A DNA stretch of 64,000 nt, from positions 124,001 to 188,000 of the forward strand of contig NZ_JACOQH010000002.1 of NCBI RefSeq assembly GCF_014297335.1, written 5' to 3'. Below the pieces are notes generated by a model, which was not told the DNA's origin, searched no databases, and saw nothing but the letters and a program-made list of their open reading frames with translations. Positions 17,024 through 25,604 of the stretch are shown piece by piece (the first letter of the stretch is position 1; every line of letters starts with the position of its first letter). A program made the position numbers and the translations under genes. The DNA is from Roseburia_D yibonii (GTDB lineage: Bacteria > Bacillota > Clostridia > Lachnospirales > Lachnospiraceae).

Positions 17024-17758
17024 ATGAGCGTTATTTCAATGAAACAGTTATTAGAAGCAGGTGTTCATTTCGGACATCAGACCAGAAGATGGAACCCGAA
17101 AATGGCTCCGTACATCTACACAGAAAGAAACGGAATCTACATCATCGATTTACAGAAATCCGTTGGAAAAGTAGATGAAGCTTACAAAGCAGTATCTGAT
17201 ATTGCAGCAGACGGCGGCACAATCCTTTTCGTTGGAACAAAGAAACAGGCACAGGATGCGATCAAGACAGAAGCAGAACGTTGCAATATGTTCTATGTAA
17301 ACGAGAGATGGCTTGGTGGTATGCTTACAAACTTCAAGACAATCCAGAGCCGTATCGCAAGATTAAAAGCGATCGAAAAGATGGAAGAAGACGGAACATT
17401 CGATGTTCTTCCGAAGAAAGAAGTTATCCAGTTAAAGAAAGAACTTGAAAAATTACAGAAGAACCTTGGCGGTATCAAAGAAATGAAGAAGATCCCGGAT
17501 GCGATCTTCATCGTAGATCCGAAGAAGGAAAGAATCTGTGTACAGGAAGCACACGCACTTGGTATTCCACTTATCGGTATTGCAGATACCAACTGTGATC
17601 CGGAAGAATTAGATTATGTCATTCCTGGTAACGATGATGCGATCAGAGCTGTAAAATTGATCGTTTCCAAAATGGCTGATGCTGTTATCGAAGCAAATCA
17701 GGGTCTTGAAAATGTAGATCTTGAAGCTGCAGAAGGTGAAGCAGAGGAAGAAGCATAA
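17024..17758 (+). CDS. rpsB: 30S ribosomal protein S2
   Basis: A 244-residue S2. The start at ATG 17024 is behind GGAGG and gives the standard MSVISMKQLLEAGVHFGHQT start; the open frame upstream is leader RNA. Family motifs include RWNPKM, FVGTKKQAQ, NERWLGGMLTN and GIADTNCDP. The C-terminus is acidic. It is followed by tsf at 29 bases, the near-universal pairing. Codon use is strongly biased, as expected for a highly expressed gene. Confidence 0.98.
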   Translation: MSVISMKQLLEAGVHFGHQTRRWNPKMAPYIYTERNGIYIIDLQKSVGKVDEAYKAVSDIAADGGTILFVGTKKQAQDAIKTEAERCNMFYVNERWLGGMLTNFKTIQSRIARLKAIEKMEEDGTFDVLPKKEVIQLKKELEKLQKNLGGIKEMKKIPDAIFIVDPKKERICVQEAHALGIPLIGIADTNCDPEELDYVIPGNDDAIRAVKLIVSKMADAVIEANQGLENVDLEAAEGEAEEEA

Positions 17759-17787
17759 ATTCAATTTATTATTTGGAGGAATCGAAA

Positions 17788-18717
17788 ATGGCTATTACAG
17801 CAGCAATGGTAAAAGATCTGCGTGAAATGACCGGCGCAGGAATGATGGATTGTAAAAAGGCACTCAATGAGACAAACGGAAATATGGACGAGGCTGTTGA
17901 ATTCTTAAGAAAGAATGGACAGGCAAAAGCAGAGAAGAAAGCTTCCAGAGTTGCTGCAGAAGGTGTTGTAAATGTTGCCGTAGACGGTGACACAAAGGCA
18001 GCTATCGTAGAAGTAAACTCTGAGACAGATTTCGTTGCAAAGAACGAGAAGTTCCAGAACTACGTTGCAGAAGTTGCAAAGCAGGTGTTAACCACAGAAG
18101 CAACAGATGTAGATGCATTTATGGAAGAAAAATGGCAGGGTGACGCTGCTAAGACCGTAAAGGATGCACTGGTTGAGCAGGTTGCAGTGATCGGTGAGAA
18201 CTTAAAGATCAGAAGATTTGAAAAAGTCAGTGCTGATAACGGATGTGTTGTTCCGTATATCCATGGCGGCGGACGTATCGGCGTATTAGTTGTAGCAGAA
18301 ACTGCAGTAGTAAACGATACCGTAAAAGAAGCATTAAAGAACCTTGCAATGCAGATCGCGGCTTTAAATCCGAAATATGTTTCTGACAGCGAAGTAAGCG
18401 CAGATTACATCGCACATGAAAAAGAAATCTTAATGGCACAGATCAACAATGATCCGAAGGAATCCCAGAAACCGGAAAAGGTAAAAGAGGGAATGATCCA
18501 GGGCCGTATCAAGAAAGAATTAAAAGAGATCTGTCTGGTAGACCAGGTATATGTAAAAGCAGAAGACGGAAAACAGACCGTAGAAAAATATCTGGAGCAG
18601 GTTTCAAAAGAAGTTGGAGCTACTGTTACAATCAAGAAATTTGTTCGTTTTGAGACCGGTGAAGGAATCGAAAAGAAACAGGAAGATTTCGCAGCAGAGG
18701 TTGCAGCACAGTTATAA
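17788..18717 (+). CDS. tsf: Translation elongation factor Ts
   Basis: A 309-residue EF-Ts, the nucleotide exchange factor for EF-Tu. The N-terminal UBA-like domain has MVKDLREMTGAGMMDCKKAL, then the core with VEVNSETDFVAKNE, which contacts EF-Tu. The start at ATG 17788 is behind GGAGG; a TTG fifteen bases earlier also lies in frame but within the ribosome binding region. It is co-transcribed with rpsB and followed by a strong terminator. Confidence 0.98.
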   Translation: MAITAAMVKDLREMTGAGMMDCKKALNETNGNMDEAVEFLRKNGQAKAEKKASRVAAEGVVNVAVDGDTKAAIVEVNSETDFVAKNEKFQNYVAEVAKQVLTTEATDVDAFMEEKWQGDAAKTVKDALVEQVAVIGENLKIRRFEKVSADNGCVVPYIHGGGRIGVLVVAETAVVNDTVKEALKNLAMQIAALNPKYVSDSEVSADYIAHEKEILMAQINNDPKESQKPEKVKEGMIQGRIKKELKEICLVDQVYVKAEDGKQTVEKYLEQVSKEVGATVTIKKFVRFETGEGIEKKQEDFAAEVAAQL

Positions 18718-18754
18718 TTGTAAGACCAGATCCGATGAATGGGATCTCATAAGT

Positions 18755-18794
18755 TACCGCATCAGCAGTAAAAATGCTGATGCGGTATTTTTTT
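18755..18794 (+). terminator. Intrinsic terminator after tsf
   Basis: A 13-bp perfect stem, TACCGCATCAGCA (18755-18767) with TGCTGATGCGGTA (18775-18787), 7-base loop, then seven T. Confidence 0.95.
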
Positions 18795-18800
18795 AGCTCT

Positions 18801-18829
18801 TTGGGTGGAAAAGTAAGATCAGATATGGT
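18801..18829 (+). promoter_or_regulatory. Candidate promoter for the unknown gene at 18860
   Basis: TTGGGT (18801-18806), 17-base spacer, TATGGT (18824-18829), directly after the tsf terminator. The boxes are imperfect but the spacing is ideal. Confidence 0.45.
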
Positions 18830-18859
18830 ATTTTAAATAGGAAAGGGAGAAGTAATACT

Positions 18860-19318
18860 ATGGAAAAAAATGCAAAGCTTGCGTCAATCTATGTAAAAAT
18901 ATACAATAAGCGGACGCTTACCATCGATGATCTGACGTTTCTGGCAAAGTATGATCCGGAGTGTTTTGCCAAGACGTGTGAGAACCTGATCTATAAGATC
19001 CCGGAGACACGCGAACTTATGACTCAGGAGCTTGCGACCCAGGAACCGGAGGAGATACAGATGGCGGAGGAGGCGGATGCACAGGCTGCGCAAAGGACAG
19101 AAGATGACAGACAAAAGATCGAAGAGGAACACATCAGACAGCTGCTCTTAAACCTGCGCGATATGAAAGAAATGCCGGTGAATCAGGTGGATCCTGACCG
19201 GGTGAAAAATCTTCTTGGAAGCCTTTATATGGAAAAGCTGTTTCCGCATAATGATAAGAACAGATATTTTGAAATGCCGGAAGAACCCGGAAAATCCATA
19301 TTTAATAAAAAGGTTTGA
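18860..19318 (+). CDS. Hypothetical cytosolic protein
   Basis: A 152-residue, helical, charged protein with no membrane segment or signal. The N-terminal half (residues 1-55) is compact, with NKRTLTIDDLTFLAKYDPE; then a Glu/Gln/Ala-rich helical linker and a C-terminal part with LLGSLYMEKLFPHND. I do not recognise the family. It starts behind AAGGGAG and lies alone between the tsf terminator and the deacetylase promoter. Confidence 0.68.
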   Translation: MEKNAKLASIYVKIYNKRTLTIDDLTFLAKYDPECFAKTCENLIYKIPETRELMTQELATQEPEEIQMAEEADAQAAQRTEDDRQKIEEEHIRQLLLNLRDMKEMPVNQVDPDRVKNLLGSLYMEKLFPHNDKNRYFEMPEEPGKSIFNKKV

Positions 19319-19326
19319 AAAATTGG

Positions 19327-19356
19327 TTGAAATGAATATACAATTAATGATACAAT
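19327..19356 (+). promoter_or_regulatory. Candidate promoter for the deacetylase gene
   Basis: TTGAAA (19327-19332), 18-base spacer, TACAAT (19351-19356), about 30 bases before the start codon at 19388. Confidence 0.6.
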
Positions 19357-19387
19357 AAAAAAAGATGTTATGACCTGGAGGTCACTT

Positions 19388-20380
19388 ATGGAAGGAAAGA
19401 ACCAAAGCAGCTTGAAGGAACAACAGGAGAGAAGAAAGCGCATCAACCGCATCAAAAGAGGACTGATTTCCTTTATCGGGATCTGGATGCTTTTGTGCAT
19501 GTTCCTGTGTGTGGTGCTGCTGTTTAAAGTAAACAGTCTGGAAAAACAGATTTCACAGCTTGTCTCGGACGCGACCGTGAGCAAAAGCGCGGCGGAGACA
19601 ATGAGTGAAAATACGTCAGATAAATCCGGTGTGTTTTCCTATGATTCTACGGAGTCGATAGGAGGCGAAAAGGCTACCGAGCAGGTGATCGCAAACGTTT
19701 CCAACGCGGTGGAATCGGATTCGGAAAACTTTGCGGAAGAGAACGACCAGTTGAAGGTATATCTTACGTTTGATGACGGACCAAGTGACAATACGGCGGC
19801 AATTTTGGACACGCTTGCAAAGTACAATGTGAAGGCAACGTTTTTTGTGGTCGGCAAGACGGACGATCAGTCAAAAGAGATGTATCAGCGCATAGTGAAT
19901 GAAGGACACACGCTGGGAATGCATTCATATTCTCATAAATACAGTGTGGTATATGATTCGCTGGATGCGTTTGAGACAGATTTCAATCAGCTGCAGTCCT
20001 ATCTTTATGATATAACCGGACAGGAGTGCAGACTGTACCGCTTTCCGGGAGGAAGCAGCAATCAGGTCAGCAATACGGATATGTCGGAATTTATCCGTTT
20101 CCTGAATGAAGAGGGTGTGACCTATTTCGACTGGAATGTATCTAGCGGAGACGCAACCTCACAGGCATATACGGCAGATGAACTGCTTAATAATGTCCTT
20201 ACGGATGTGCCAAAATATAAAACATCCGTGGTGCTTATGCATGATTCCAACACCAAGTCTACGACAGTGGAAGCACTTGGCCCGATGATTGAGGCATTAC
20301 AGGGAATGGGAGCACAGATTCTTCCGATTGATGAGAATACGACGCTGGTTCAGCATATCAAGGCAGATAGCGTTGAATAG
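19388..20380 (+). CDS. Membrane-anchored polysaccharide (peptidoglycan) deacetylase
   Basis: A 330-residue protein. The start at ATG 19388 follows GGAGGT; an upstream in-frame ATG at 19370 has no good ribosome site. It has a basic N-terminal tail, one membrane helix (about 28-50), a Ser/Glu-rich linker and a NodB-type carbohydrate esterase 4 domain on the outside. Motifs: TFDDGPSDNT (metal Asp), HSYSHKY (metal His), RFPGGSSN, and LMHDSN (catalytic His). It probably removes acetyl groups from cell-wall glycan; the substrate is not proven by sequence. The bactofilin gene follows. Confidence 0.88.
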   Translation: MEGKNQSSLKEQQERRKRINRIKRGLISFIGIWMLLCMFLCVVLLFKVNSLEKQISQLVSDATVSKSAAETMSENTSDKSGVFSYDSTESIGGEKATEQVIANVSNAVESDSENFAEENDQLKVYLTFDDGPSDNTAAILDTLAKYNVKATFFVVGKTDDQSKEMYQRIVNEGHTLGMHSYSHKYSVVYDSLDAFETDFNQLQSYLYDITGQECRLYRFPGGSSNQVSNTDMSEFIRFLNEEGVTYFDWNVSSGDATSQAYTADELLNNVLTDVPKYKTSVVLMHDSNTKSTTVEALGPMIEALQGMGAQILPIDENTTLVQHIKADSVE

Positions 20381-20409
20381 GTGTTGCAATATAATATGGA
20401 GGTAAGAGA

Positions 20410-21477
20410 ATGAGCTTTTTTAAGGAATTTAAAGATGACTTATCGCAGGCAGTAAATGAGCTGATGCCGGGGGAAGATGAGCTGGAAGACATCGAACCGG
20501 TTGATTCCACTGCGGACACAGGAACTGTGAGCAATGACGTGGATGTGGAATCCGAACTCTTGAAATTAGATGGGCTTCTGGAAAAAGTAAGCAAGGAAGC
20601 AGAAGAAGTTCCGATGCCGGAAGATGATCTGGATGTAGCGCCGGTGCCGGAAGACGAACCGGTAAAAGAACCGGAAGCTGAGGCAGAGGATGTGGAACCG
20701 TTACCGGATATCGCATTTCCGGAAGAGGAAACAGAGACACTGCCGGAACCGGAAGAAATAAAAGAGATCATGGAAGAAGAGCCACAGGAAGCAGTGAAAG
20801 ATGTGGCAGAAGAGACTGCAGAAGAACCGGAGATCGTGCCGGAAGCAGCAGAGCCAGAAGAAGTTTTACCGGAGATGCCAGTAGAACCGGAACAAGATAT
20901 CGAAGAAAAAGAGGATGCCAAGGAGGATGCTATTATGAGCAGCAAGCAGGAAGAAAATTTAACAAACGCAGAAGTCGAAACAGAAAACACCGTAAACGGA
21001 GTGAATGCGGCGGCAGTTACCGATGAGACAGCAGTGATCACAACCGGAATGAAGATCGAAGGTAATATCACATCTACCGGATCTTTGGATATCCAGGGTG
21101 AGATCAAAGGTGATGTGACCTGTAATGGAAAACTTTCCGTAACCGGTACCGTAACCGGAAACAGCAACTCTTCTGAGTTCTTTGCAGATTCCGCAAAAAT
21201 CGAGGGTGAGATCACAAGTGTCGGAACGGTAAAGATCGGACTTGGTTCTGTTGTCATCGGAAATGTAAAAGCAACATCTGCAGTGATCGCAGGCGCGATC
21301 AAGGGTGATATTGATGTGCAGGGACCGGTTGTTGTAGATACTTCCGCAGTTGTTGTCGGAAACATCAAATCACGTTCTGTACAGATCAATAACGGAGCGG
21401 TTATTGAAGGTTTCTGTTCTCAGTGCTATGCGGATATCGATATGGAAAATCTCTTTGGAGAGAAGAAAGGCAAATAA
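20410..21477 (+). CDS. Bactofilin-like polymer-forming protein with long acidic N-terminus
   Basis: A 355-residue protein with two parts. Residues 1-205 are extremely rich in Glu, Pro, Asp and Val with no predicted fold. Residues about 215-345 form a bactofilin (DUF583) beta-helix, with repeats such as GMKIEGNITSTGSLDIQGEI and ending in a Cys-containing loop. Bactofilins are typically about 100-200 residues, so the acidic tail is unusual. They form filaments that position wall enzymes; the neighbouring deacetylase could be a client. RBS GGAGGTAAG. The next gene starts three bases later. Confidence 0.85.
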   Translation: MSFFKEFKDDLSQAVNELMPGEDELEDIEPVDSTADTGTVSNDVDVESELLKLDGLLEKVSKEAEEVPMPEDDLDVAPVPEDEPVKEPEAEAEDVEPLPDIAFPEEETETLPEPEEIKEIMEEEPQEAVKDVAEETAEEPEIVPEAAEPEEVLPEMPVEPEQDIEEKEDAKEDAIMSSKQEENLTNAEVETENTVNGVNAAAVTDETAVITTGMKIEGNITSTGSLDIQGEIKGDVTCNGKLSVTGTVTGNSNSSEFFADSAKIEGEITSVGTVKIGLGSVVIGNVKATSAVIAGAIKGDIDVQGPVVVDTSAVVVGNIKSRSVQINNGAVIEGFCSQCYADIDMENLFGEKKGK

Positions 21478-21480
21478 TCC

Positions 21481-22176
21481 ATGAAAAGAGTATTTTTAAA
21501 ACTGAGCGGCGAAGCGCTTGCCGGAGAAAAAAAGACGGGATTTGATGAAGCAACCGTTACGGAAGTCGCAAAACAGGTAAAGCAGATCGTGGACGGCGGT
21601 ATGGAAGTCGGTATCGTGATCGGAGGAGGAAACTTCTGGAGAGGACGTACCAGCGAGACGATCGACCGTACCAAGGCAGATCAGATCGGAATGCTCGCTA
21701 CGGTCATGAACTGCATCTATGTGTCCGAGATCTTCCGTTATGTGGGAATGAAAACACAGATCTTAACACCGTTTGAGTGTGGATCCATGACAAAACTGTT
21801 TTCCAAAGACCGTGCAAACAAATACTTTGAAAAAGGAATGGTCGTATTTTTCGCAGGTGGAACCGGACATCCGTATTTTTCCACAGATACCGGTATCGTG
21901 CTGCGCGCGATCGAAATGGACGCGGACGGCATCTATCTGGCAAAGGCAGTGGATGGCGTATATGACAGCGATCCGAAGTTAAACCCTGCGGCAAAGAAAT
22001 TCGATGAAGTGTCGATCGAGGAAGTGATCGCGAAGAAACTGGCGGTTGTCGATCTCACAGCATCGATCATGTGTATGGAGAACAAGATGCCGATGTATGT
22101 TTTCGGATTAAACGAAGAAAACAGTATCGTGAACGCGATGAGCGGCAAATTCAGCGGGACAAAAGTCACCGTATAA
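21481..22176 (+). CDS. pyrH: UMP kinase
   Basis: A 231-residue bacterial UMP kinase that makes UDP. Motifs: KRVFLKLSGEALAG at the N-terminus, VIGGGNFWRG, and the DPKLNPAAKKFDEVS region. It is a hexameric enzyme usually activated by GTP. It starts three bases after the bactofilin stop, so the two are transcribed together, and frr follows in 27 bases, as in most bacteria. Confidence 0.97.
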   Translation: MKRVFLKLSGEALAGEKKTGFDEATVTEVAKQVKQIVDGGMEVGIVIGGGNFWRGRTSETIDRTKADQIGMLATVMNCIYVSEIFRYVGMKTQILTPFECGSMTKLFSKDRANKYFEKGMVVFFAGGTGHPYFSTDTGIVLRAIEMDADGIYLAKAVDGVYDSDPKLNPAAKKFDEVSIEEVIAKKLAVVDLTASIMCMENKMPMYVFGLNEENSIVNAMSGKFSGTKVTV

Positions 22177-22203
22177 ATCATTAGTATTATTGGAGGAAAT
22201 AAA

Positions 22204-22758
22204 ATGGACGAGAGATTAGCACAATACAATGAAAAAATGCAGAAGTCTCTGGATAATCTGCTTGCAGAATTCGGAGGGATCCGCGCAGGACGTGCCAATC
22301 CGCATGTATTAGACAAGATCAAAGTAGATTATTACGGAACACCGACTGCTTTACAGCAGGTTGCGAATATCAATGTACCGGAACCGCGTATGATCCAGAT
22401 CCAGCCATGGGAAGCATCCCTGGTAAAGGAGATTGAAAAAGCGATCATGACTTCCGATCTCGGCATCAACCCGACCAATGATGGAAAAGTGATCCGTCTG
22501 GTATTCCCGGAACTGACCGAGGAACGCAGAAAAGAGATCGCGAAAGACATCAAGAAAAAGGGTGAGAGCGCAAAAGTGGCAGTGCGTAATATCCGCCGTG
22601 ATGCCAATGACGCATTCAAAAAGCTTTCCAAATCAGCGGATATTTCTGAAGATGAGATCAAAGAACTGGAAGATGGTGTGCAGAAGCTGACCGATAAATA
22701 CATTGCGCAGATTGACAAGGCAGTGGATGAGAAAAACAAGGAAATCCTTACGGTATAA
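22204..22758 (+). CDS. frr: Ribosome recycling factor
   Basis: A 184-residue protein of normal length. It has the conserved LAEFGGIRAGRANPHVLDKI near the N-terminus, the INVPEPRMIQIQPWE hinge and the VRNIRRDAND segment near residue 130. It splits post-termination ribosomes together with EF-G. RBS TTGGAGGA. It ends the pyrH unit; a hairpin terminator follows. Confidence 0.98.
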   Translation: MDERLAQYNEKMQKSLDNLLAEFGGIRAGRANPHVLDKIKVDYYGTPTALQQVANINVPEPRMIQIQPWEASLVKEIEKAIMTSDLGINPTNDGKVIRLVFPELTEERRKEIAKDIKKKGESAKVAVRNIRRDANDAFKKLSKSADISEDEIKELEDGVQKLTDKYIAQIDKAVDEKNKEILTV

Positions 22759-22814
22759 GCGGATTTTTGCAGTTCACAAAAATTTAAGATTAGTGCAGAA
22801 CATAGGATTCTAGG

Positions 22815-22847
22815 GGCATGGCAGAGTTTTTTGCCATGCCTTTTCTT
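22815..22847 (+). terminator. Intrinsic terminator after frr
   Basis: GGCATGGCA (22815-22823) pairs perfectly with TGCCATGCC (22832-22840) over an 8-base loop, followed by TTTTCTT. Confidence 0.85.
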
Positions 22848-22865
22848 GTAAAACAGCTTTGTGAG

Positions 22866-22894
22866 TAGGAAAATTCTTTGAAATGTGTTAAAAT
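22866..22894 (+). promoter_or_regulatory. Weak candidate promoter for the uppS operon
   Basis: An extended -10, TGT plus TAAAAT (22889-22894), with a poor -35 (TAGGAA, 22866-22871) at 17 bases. It lies between the frr terminator and uppS. Confidence 0.4.
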
Positions 22895-22930
22895 AACAGA
22901 CAGACCTGTTACAACAAGGAGGATACGAAG

Positions 22931-23641
22931 ATGAAGATACCGCAGCATGTCGCCATCATTCTCGATGGAAATGGAAGATGGGCGAAGAGTAAAGGAATGC
23001 CGCGTAATTATGGACATACGATGGGAGCAAAAAATGTAGAAGTGATCTGTAAGGCAGCGCATGATATGGGAATATCCTATCTGACGCTGTACGCGTTTTC
23101 CACAGAGAACTGGAACCGGCCGGACAGCGAAGTGAGTGCGCTGATGAAGCTGCTAAACAGTTATCTGAAAAACTGTATTAAGACCGCAGCGAAAAACAAT
23201 ATGCGTGTGCGTGTGATCGGGGATATCACCGGTCTCGATCCGGCGATGCAAAAGCAGATCGCGGAGCTGGAAGAGGCATCAAAGCAGAACGACGGTCTGA
23301 ATTTTCAGATCGCGCTCAATTACGGCAGCAGGGATGAGATGATCCGTGCCATGAAAAAGATGGTGGAGGATCATGACGCAGGCAGACTGCCTGTTTCGGA
23401 GATCAATGAAGAGAGTTTTACGCGTTATCTGGATACGCATGACATTCCGGATCCGGATCTGCTGATCCGCACCAGCGGGGAACAGCGGCTGTCCAATTAT
23501 CTTTTGTGGCAGCTTGCATACAGTGAGTTTTATTTCACAAAAGTTCCGTGGCCGGATTTCTCGCCGGAGGAATTAAAAAAAGCGGTGGAAGAATACAGTA
23601 ACCGCGACCGCAGATATGGCGGATTAAAGGAGGAAGAATAA
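22931..23641 (+). CDS. uppS: Undecaprenyl diphosphate synthase
   Basis: A 236-residue cis-prenyltransferase. It contains the substrate-binding ILDGNGRWAKSKGMPRNYGH segment with the catalytic Asp, the YAFSTENWNRP motif and LIRTSGEQRLSNYLLWQ with SEFYF near the C-terminus. It makes the C55 lipid carrier for cell-wall synthesis. RBS AAGGAGG. Its TAA overlaps the cdsA start (TAATG), showing translational coupling. First gene of the uppS-cdsA-dxr-rseP-ispG-polC series. Confidence 0.97.
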   Translation: MKIPQHVAIILDGNGRWAKSKGMPRNYGHTMGAKNVEVICKAAHDMGISYLTLYAFSTENWNRPDSEVSALMKLLNSYLKNCIKTAAKNNMRVRVIGDITGLDPAMQKQIAELEEASKQNDGLNFQIALNYGSRDEMIRAMKKMVEDHDAGRLPVSEINEESFTRYLDTHDIPDPDLLIRTSGEQRLSNYLLWQLAYSEFYFTKVPWPDFSPEELKKAVEEYSNRDRRYGGLKEEE

Positions 23642-24444
23642 TGTTTAAGACAAGATTGATAAGCGGGATCGTGCTGGTAGCACTTGCGCTTGCGCTGATC
23701 ATCACCGGAGGAAATATACTTCTGACATCGACAGCGGTTATCGCGCTGATCGGAATGTTTGAATTGTATCGAATTTTTCATATTGAACGAACGATTGCGG
23801 GAATTGCAGGATTTCTTGCGGCAGTGTTATTCTATTGCAATTTAAAATTCGCGCTCATTCCGGATACGATGATGTTTGTGATCGGATTTCTGGTCGTTCT
23901 GATGTTTATTTATGTGTTTTCTTACCCAAAATATCATACAGAGCAGATGCTTGCGGCATTTTTCGGTGTGTTTTATGTGGCAGTCATGCTGTCCTATATT
24001 TACCAGACCAGAATGCTTCTGCAGGGCGCGTATACCGTATGGCTGATCTTTCTGTGCTCCTGGGGCTGTGATACCTGTGCGTACTGCGTGGGTATGCTGA
24101 TCGGAAAACACAAGATGACGCCGAAGCTTTCCCCGAAAAAATCCTGGGAAGGCGCGGCAGGCGGGATCATCGGTGCTGCATTGCTCGGACTGATCTACGG
24201 ATTTGTTTTCCAGAACAAAATGGGAACCACACAGAAAGATATTTTCGCGATGGCGGCGATCTGTGCAGTCGGCGCGGTCATTTCCATGATCGGGGACCTT
24301 ACCGCGTCTGCGATCAAACGAAACTATGAGATCAAAGATTATGGAAAACTGATCCCGGGTCATGGCGGAATACTGGACCGGTTTGACTCTGTTATTTTTA
24401 CGGCACCTGTCATATTCTATCTGGCGGATTATTTCATAAAATAA
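23641..24444 (+). CDS. cdsA: Phosphatidate cytidylyltransferase
   Basis: A 267-residue polytopic membrane protein with about eight helices. The CdsA signature is clear near the C-terminus: SAIKRNYEIKDYGKLIPGHG followed by GILDRFDS; SPKKSWEGAAGG lies upstream. It makes CDP-diacylglycerol, the precursor of phospholipids. It overlaps uppS by one base and precedes dxr by 16 bases. Confidence 0.96.
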   Translation: MFKTRLISGIVLVALALALIITGGNILLTSTAVIALIGMFELYRIFHIERTIAGIAGFLAAVLFYCNLKFALIPDTMMFVIGFLVVLMFIYVFSYPKYHTEQMLAAFFGVFYVAVMLSYIYQTRMLLQGAYTVWLIFLCSWGCDTCAYCVGMLIGKHKMTPKLSPKKSWEGAAGGIIGAALLGLIYGFVFQNKMGTTQKDIFAMAAICAVGAVISMIGDLTASAIKRNYEIKDYGKLIPGHGGILDRFDSVIFTAPVIFYLADYFIK

Positions 24445-24460
24445 AAAGAGGGTTTGAAAG

Positions 24461-25603
24461 ATGAAGAAAATAGCGATCCTGGGATCTACCGGTTCGATTG
24501 GAACACAGACACTGGATGTAGTGCGGGAACAGGGGGATATCTCTGTCGCCGCGCTTGCCGCCGGGAGCAATATTGCTCTGTTAGAGCAGCAGATCCGGGA
24601 GTTTCATCCGCGTCTTGTGGCGGTATGGGACAAAAAGAAAGCAGAAGAATTAAAGATAAAGACAGCGGATCTCTCCGTTGAGATCTTAGACGGCATGGAT
24701 GGACTGCTTGCCGTGGCACAGATACCGGAAGCGGAGATCCTGGTCACGGCGATCGTCGGAATGCTTGGAATCCGGCCAACGATCGCAGCGATCCGCGCGG
24801 GAAAGGATATTGCGCTTGCGAATAAAGAGACGCTTGTCACAGCAGGGCATCTGATCATGCCGATGGCGGAGGAAAATCACGTTTCGATCCTGCCGGTGGA
24901 CAGCGAGCACAGCGCGATCTTTCAGTCATTAAACGGGGAACGGCACAATAAGATCCATAAGATCCTGCTCACGGCATCCGGCGGACCGTTCCGAGGAAAG
25001 ACGCGTGAGGAATTAAAAGATGTAACAGTCGAGGATGCGCTCAAACATCCGAACTGGAGCATGGGAAGGAAGATTACGGTGGATTCTGCCACACTGGTAA
25101 ACAAAGGACTCGAGGTCATGGAGGCAAAATGGCTCTTTGACGTGGAACTTTCACAGATCCAGGTTGTGGTACAGCCACAGAGTGTGATCCACTCCATGGT
25201 GGAATACGAAGACGGGGCGATCATAGCGGAGCTTGGTACGGCGGATATGCGTCTGCCGATCCAGTACGCGTTGTACTATCCGGACCGGAGACCGTTAAGC
25301 GGAGAACGGCTTGATTTTTATAAGCTTGGACAGATCACATTTGAACGCCCGGATACGGATACTTTCCGTGGGCTGGCACTTGCTTACCGTGCGATGGAGC
25401 AGGGAGGAAATGTGCCGACGGCTTTCAATGCGGCAAACGAGCGGGCGGTTGCGAAGTTCTTAAATCACGAGATCCGATTTCTGGAGATACCGGAAATCAT
25501 TGGGGCGTGCATGGAACACTGTAACTATGTGAAGAATCCATCGGTAGAAGAGATTTTGGATACGGAACGTGCAGCCTATGAATATATAGAAGGCAGGTGG
25601 TAG
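24461..25603 (+). CDS. dxr: 1-deoxy-D-xylulose 5-phosphate reductoisomerase
   Basis: A 380-residue enzyme of the MEP isoprenoid pathway. It has the NADPH-binding GSTGSIGTQTLDVV at the start, ANKETLVTAG, the metal/active-site motif LPVDSEHSAIFQ and SMGRKITVDSATLVNKGLE, then the C-terminal domain. It starts 16 bases after cdsA and is one base from the rseP start. With ispG in the same operon, it supplies isoprenoid precursors used by UppS. Confidence 0.98.
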   Translation: MKKIAILGSTGSIGTQTLDVVREQGDISVAALAAGSNIALLEQQIREFHPRLVAVWDKKKAEELKIKTADLSVEILDGMDGLLAVAQIPEAEILVTAIVGMLGIRPTIAAIRAGKDIALANKETLVTAGHLIMPMAEENHVSILPVDSEHSAIFQSLNGERHNKIHKILLTASGGPFRGKTREELKDVTVEDALKHPNWSMGRKITVDSATLVNKGLEVMEAKWLFDVELSQIQVVVQPQSVIHSMVEYEDGAIIAELGTADMRLPIQYALYYPDRRPLSGERLDFYKLGQITFERPDTDTFRGLALAYRAMEQGGNVPTAFNAANERAVAKFLNHEIRFLEIPEIIGACMEHCNYVKNPSVEEILDTERAAYEYIEGRW

Positions 25604-25604
25604 A

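Noticed and set aside
20358..21389. A 343-residue Ser/Thr/Pro-rich frame on the minus strand opposite the bactofilin
   Set aside because: It is the mirror of a Glu-rich coding region: its Ser, Thr and Pro runs come from reading GAA/GAG-type codons backwards. No ribosome binding site or family resemblance.
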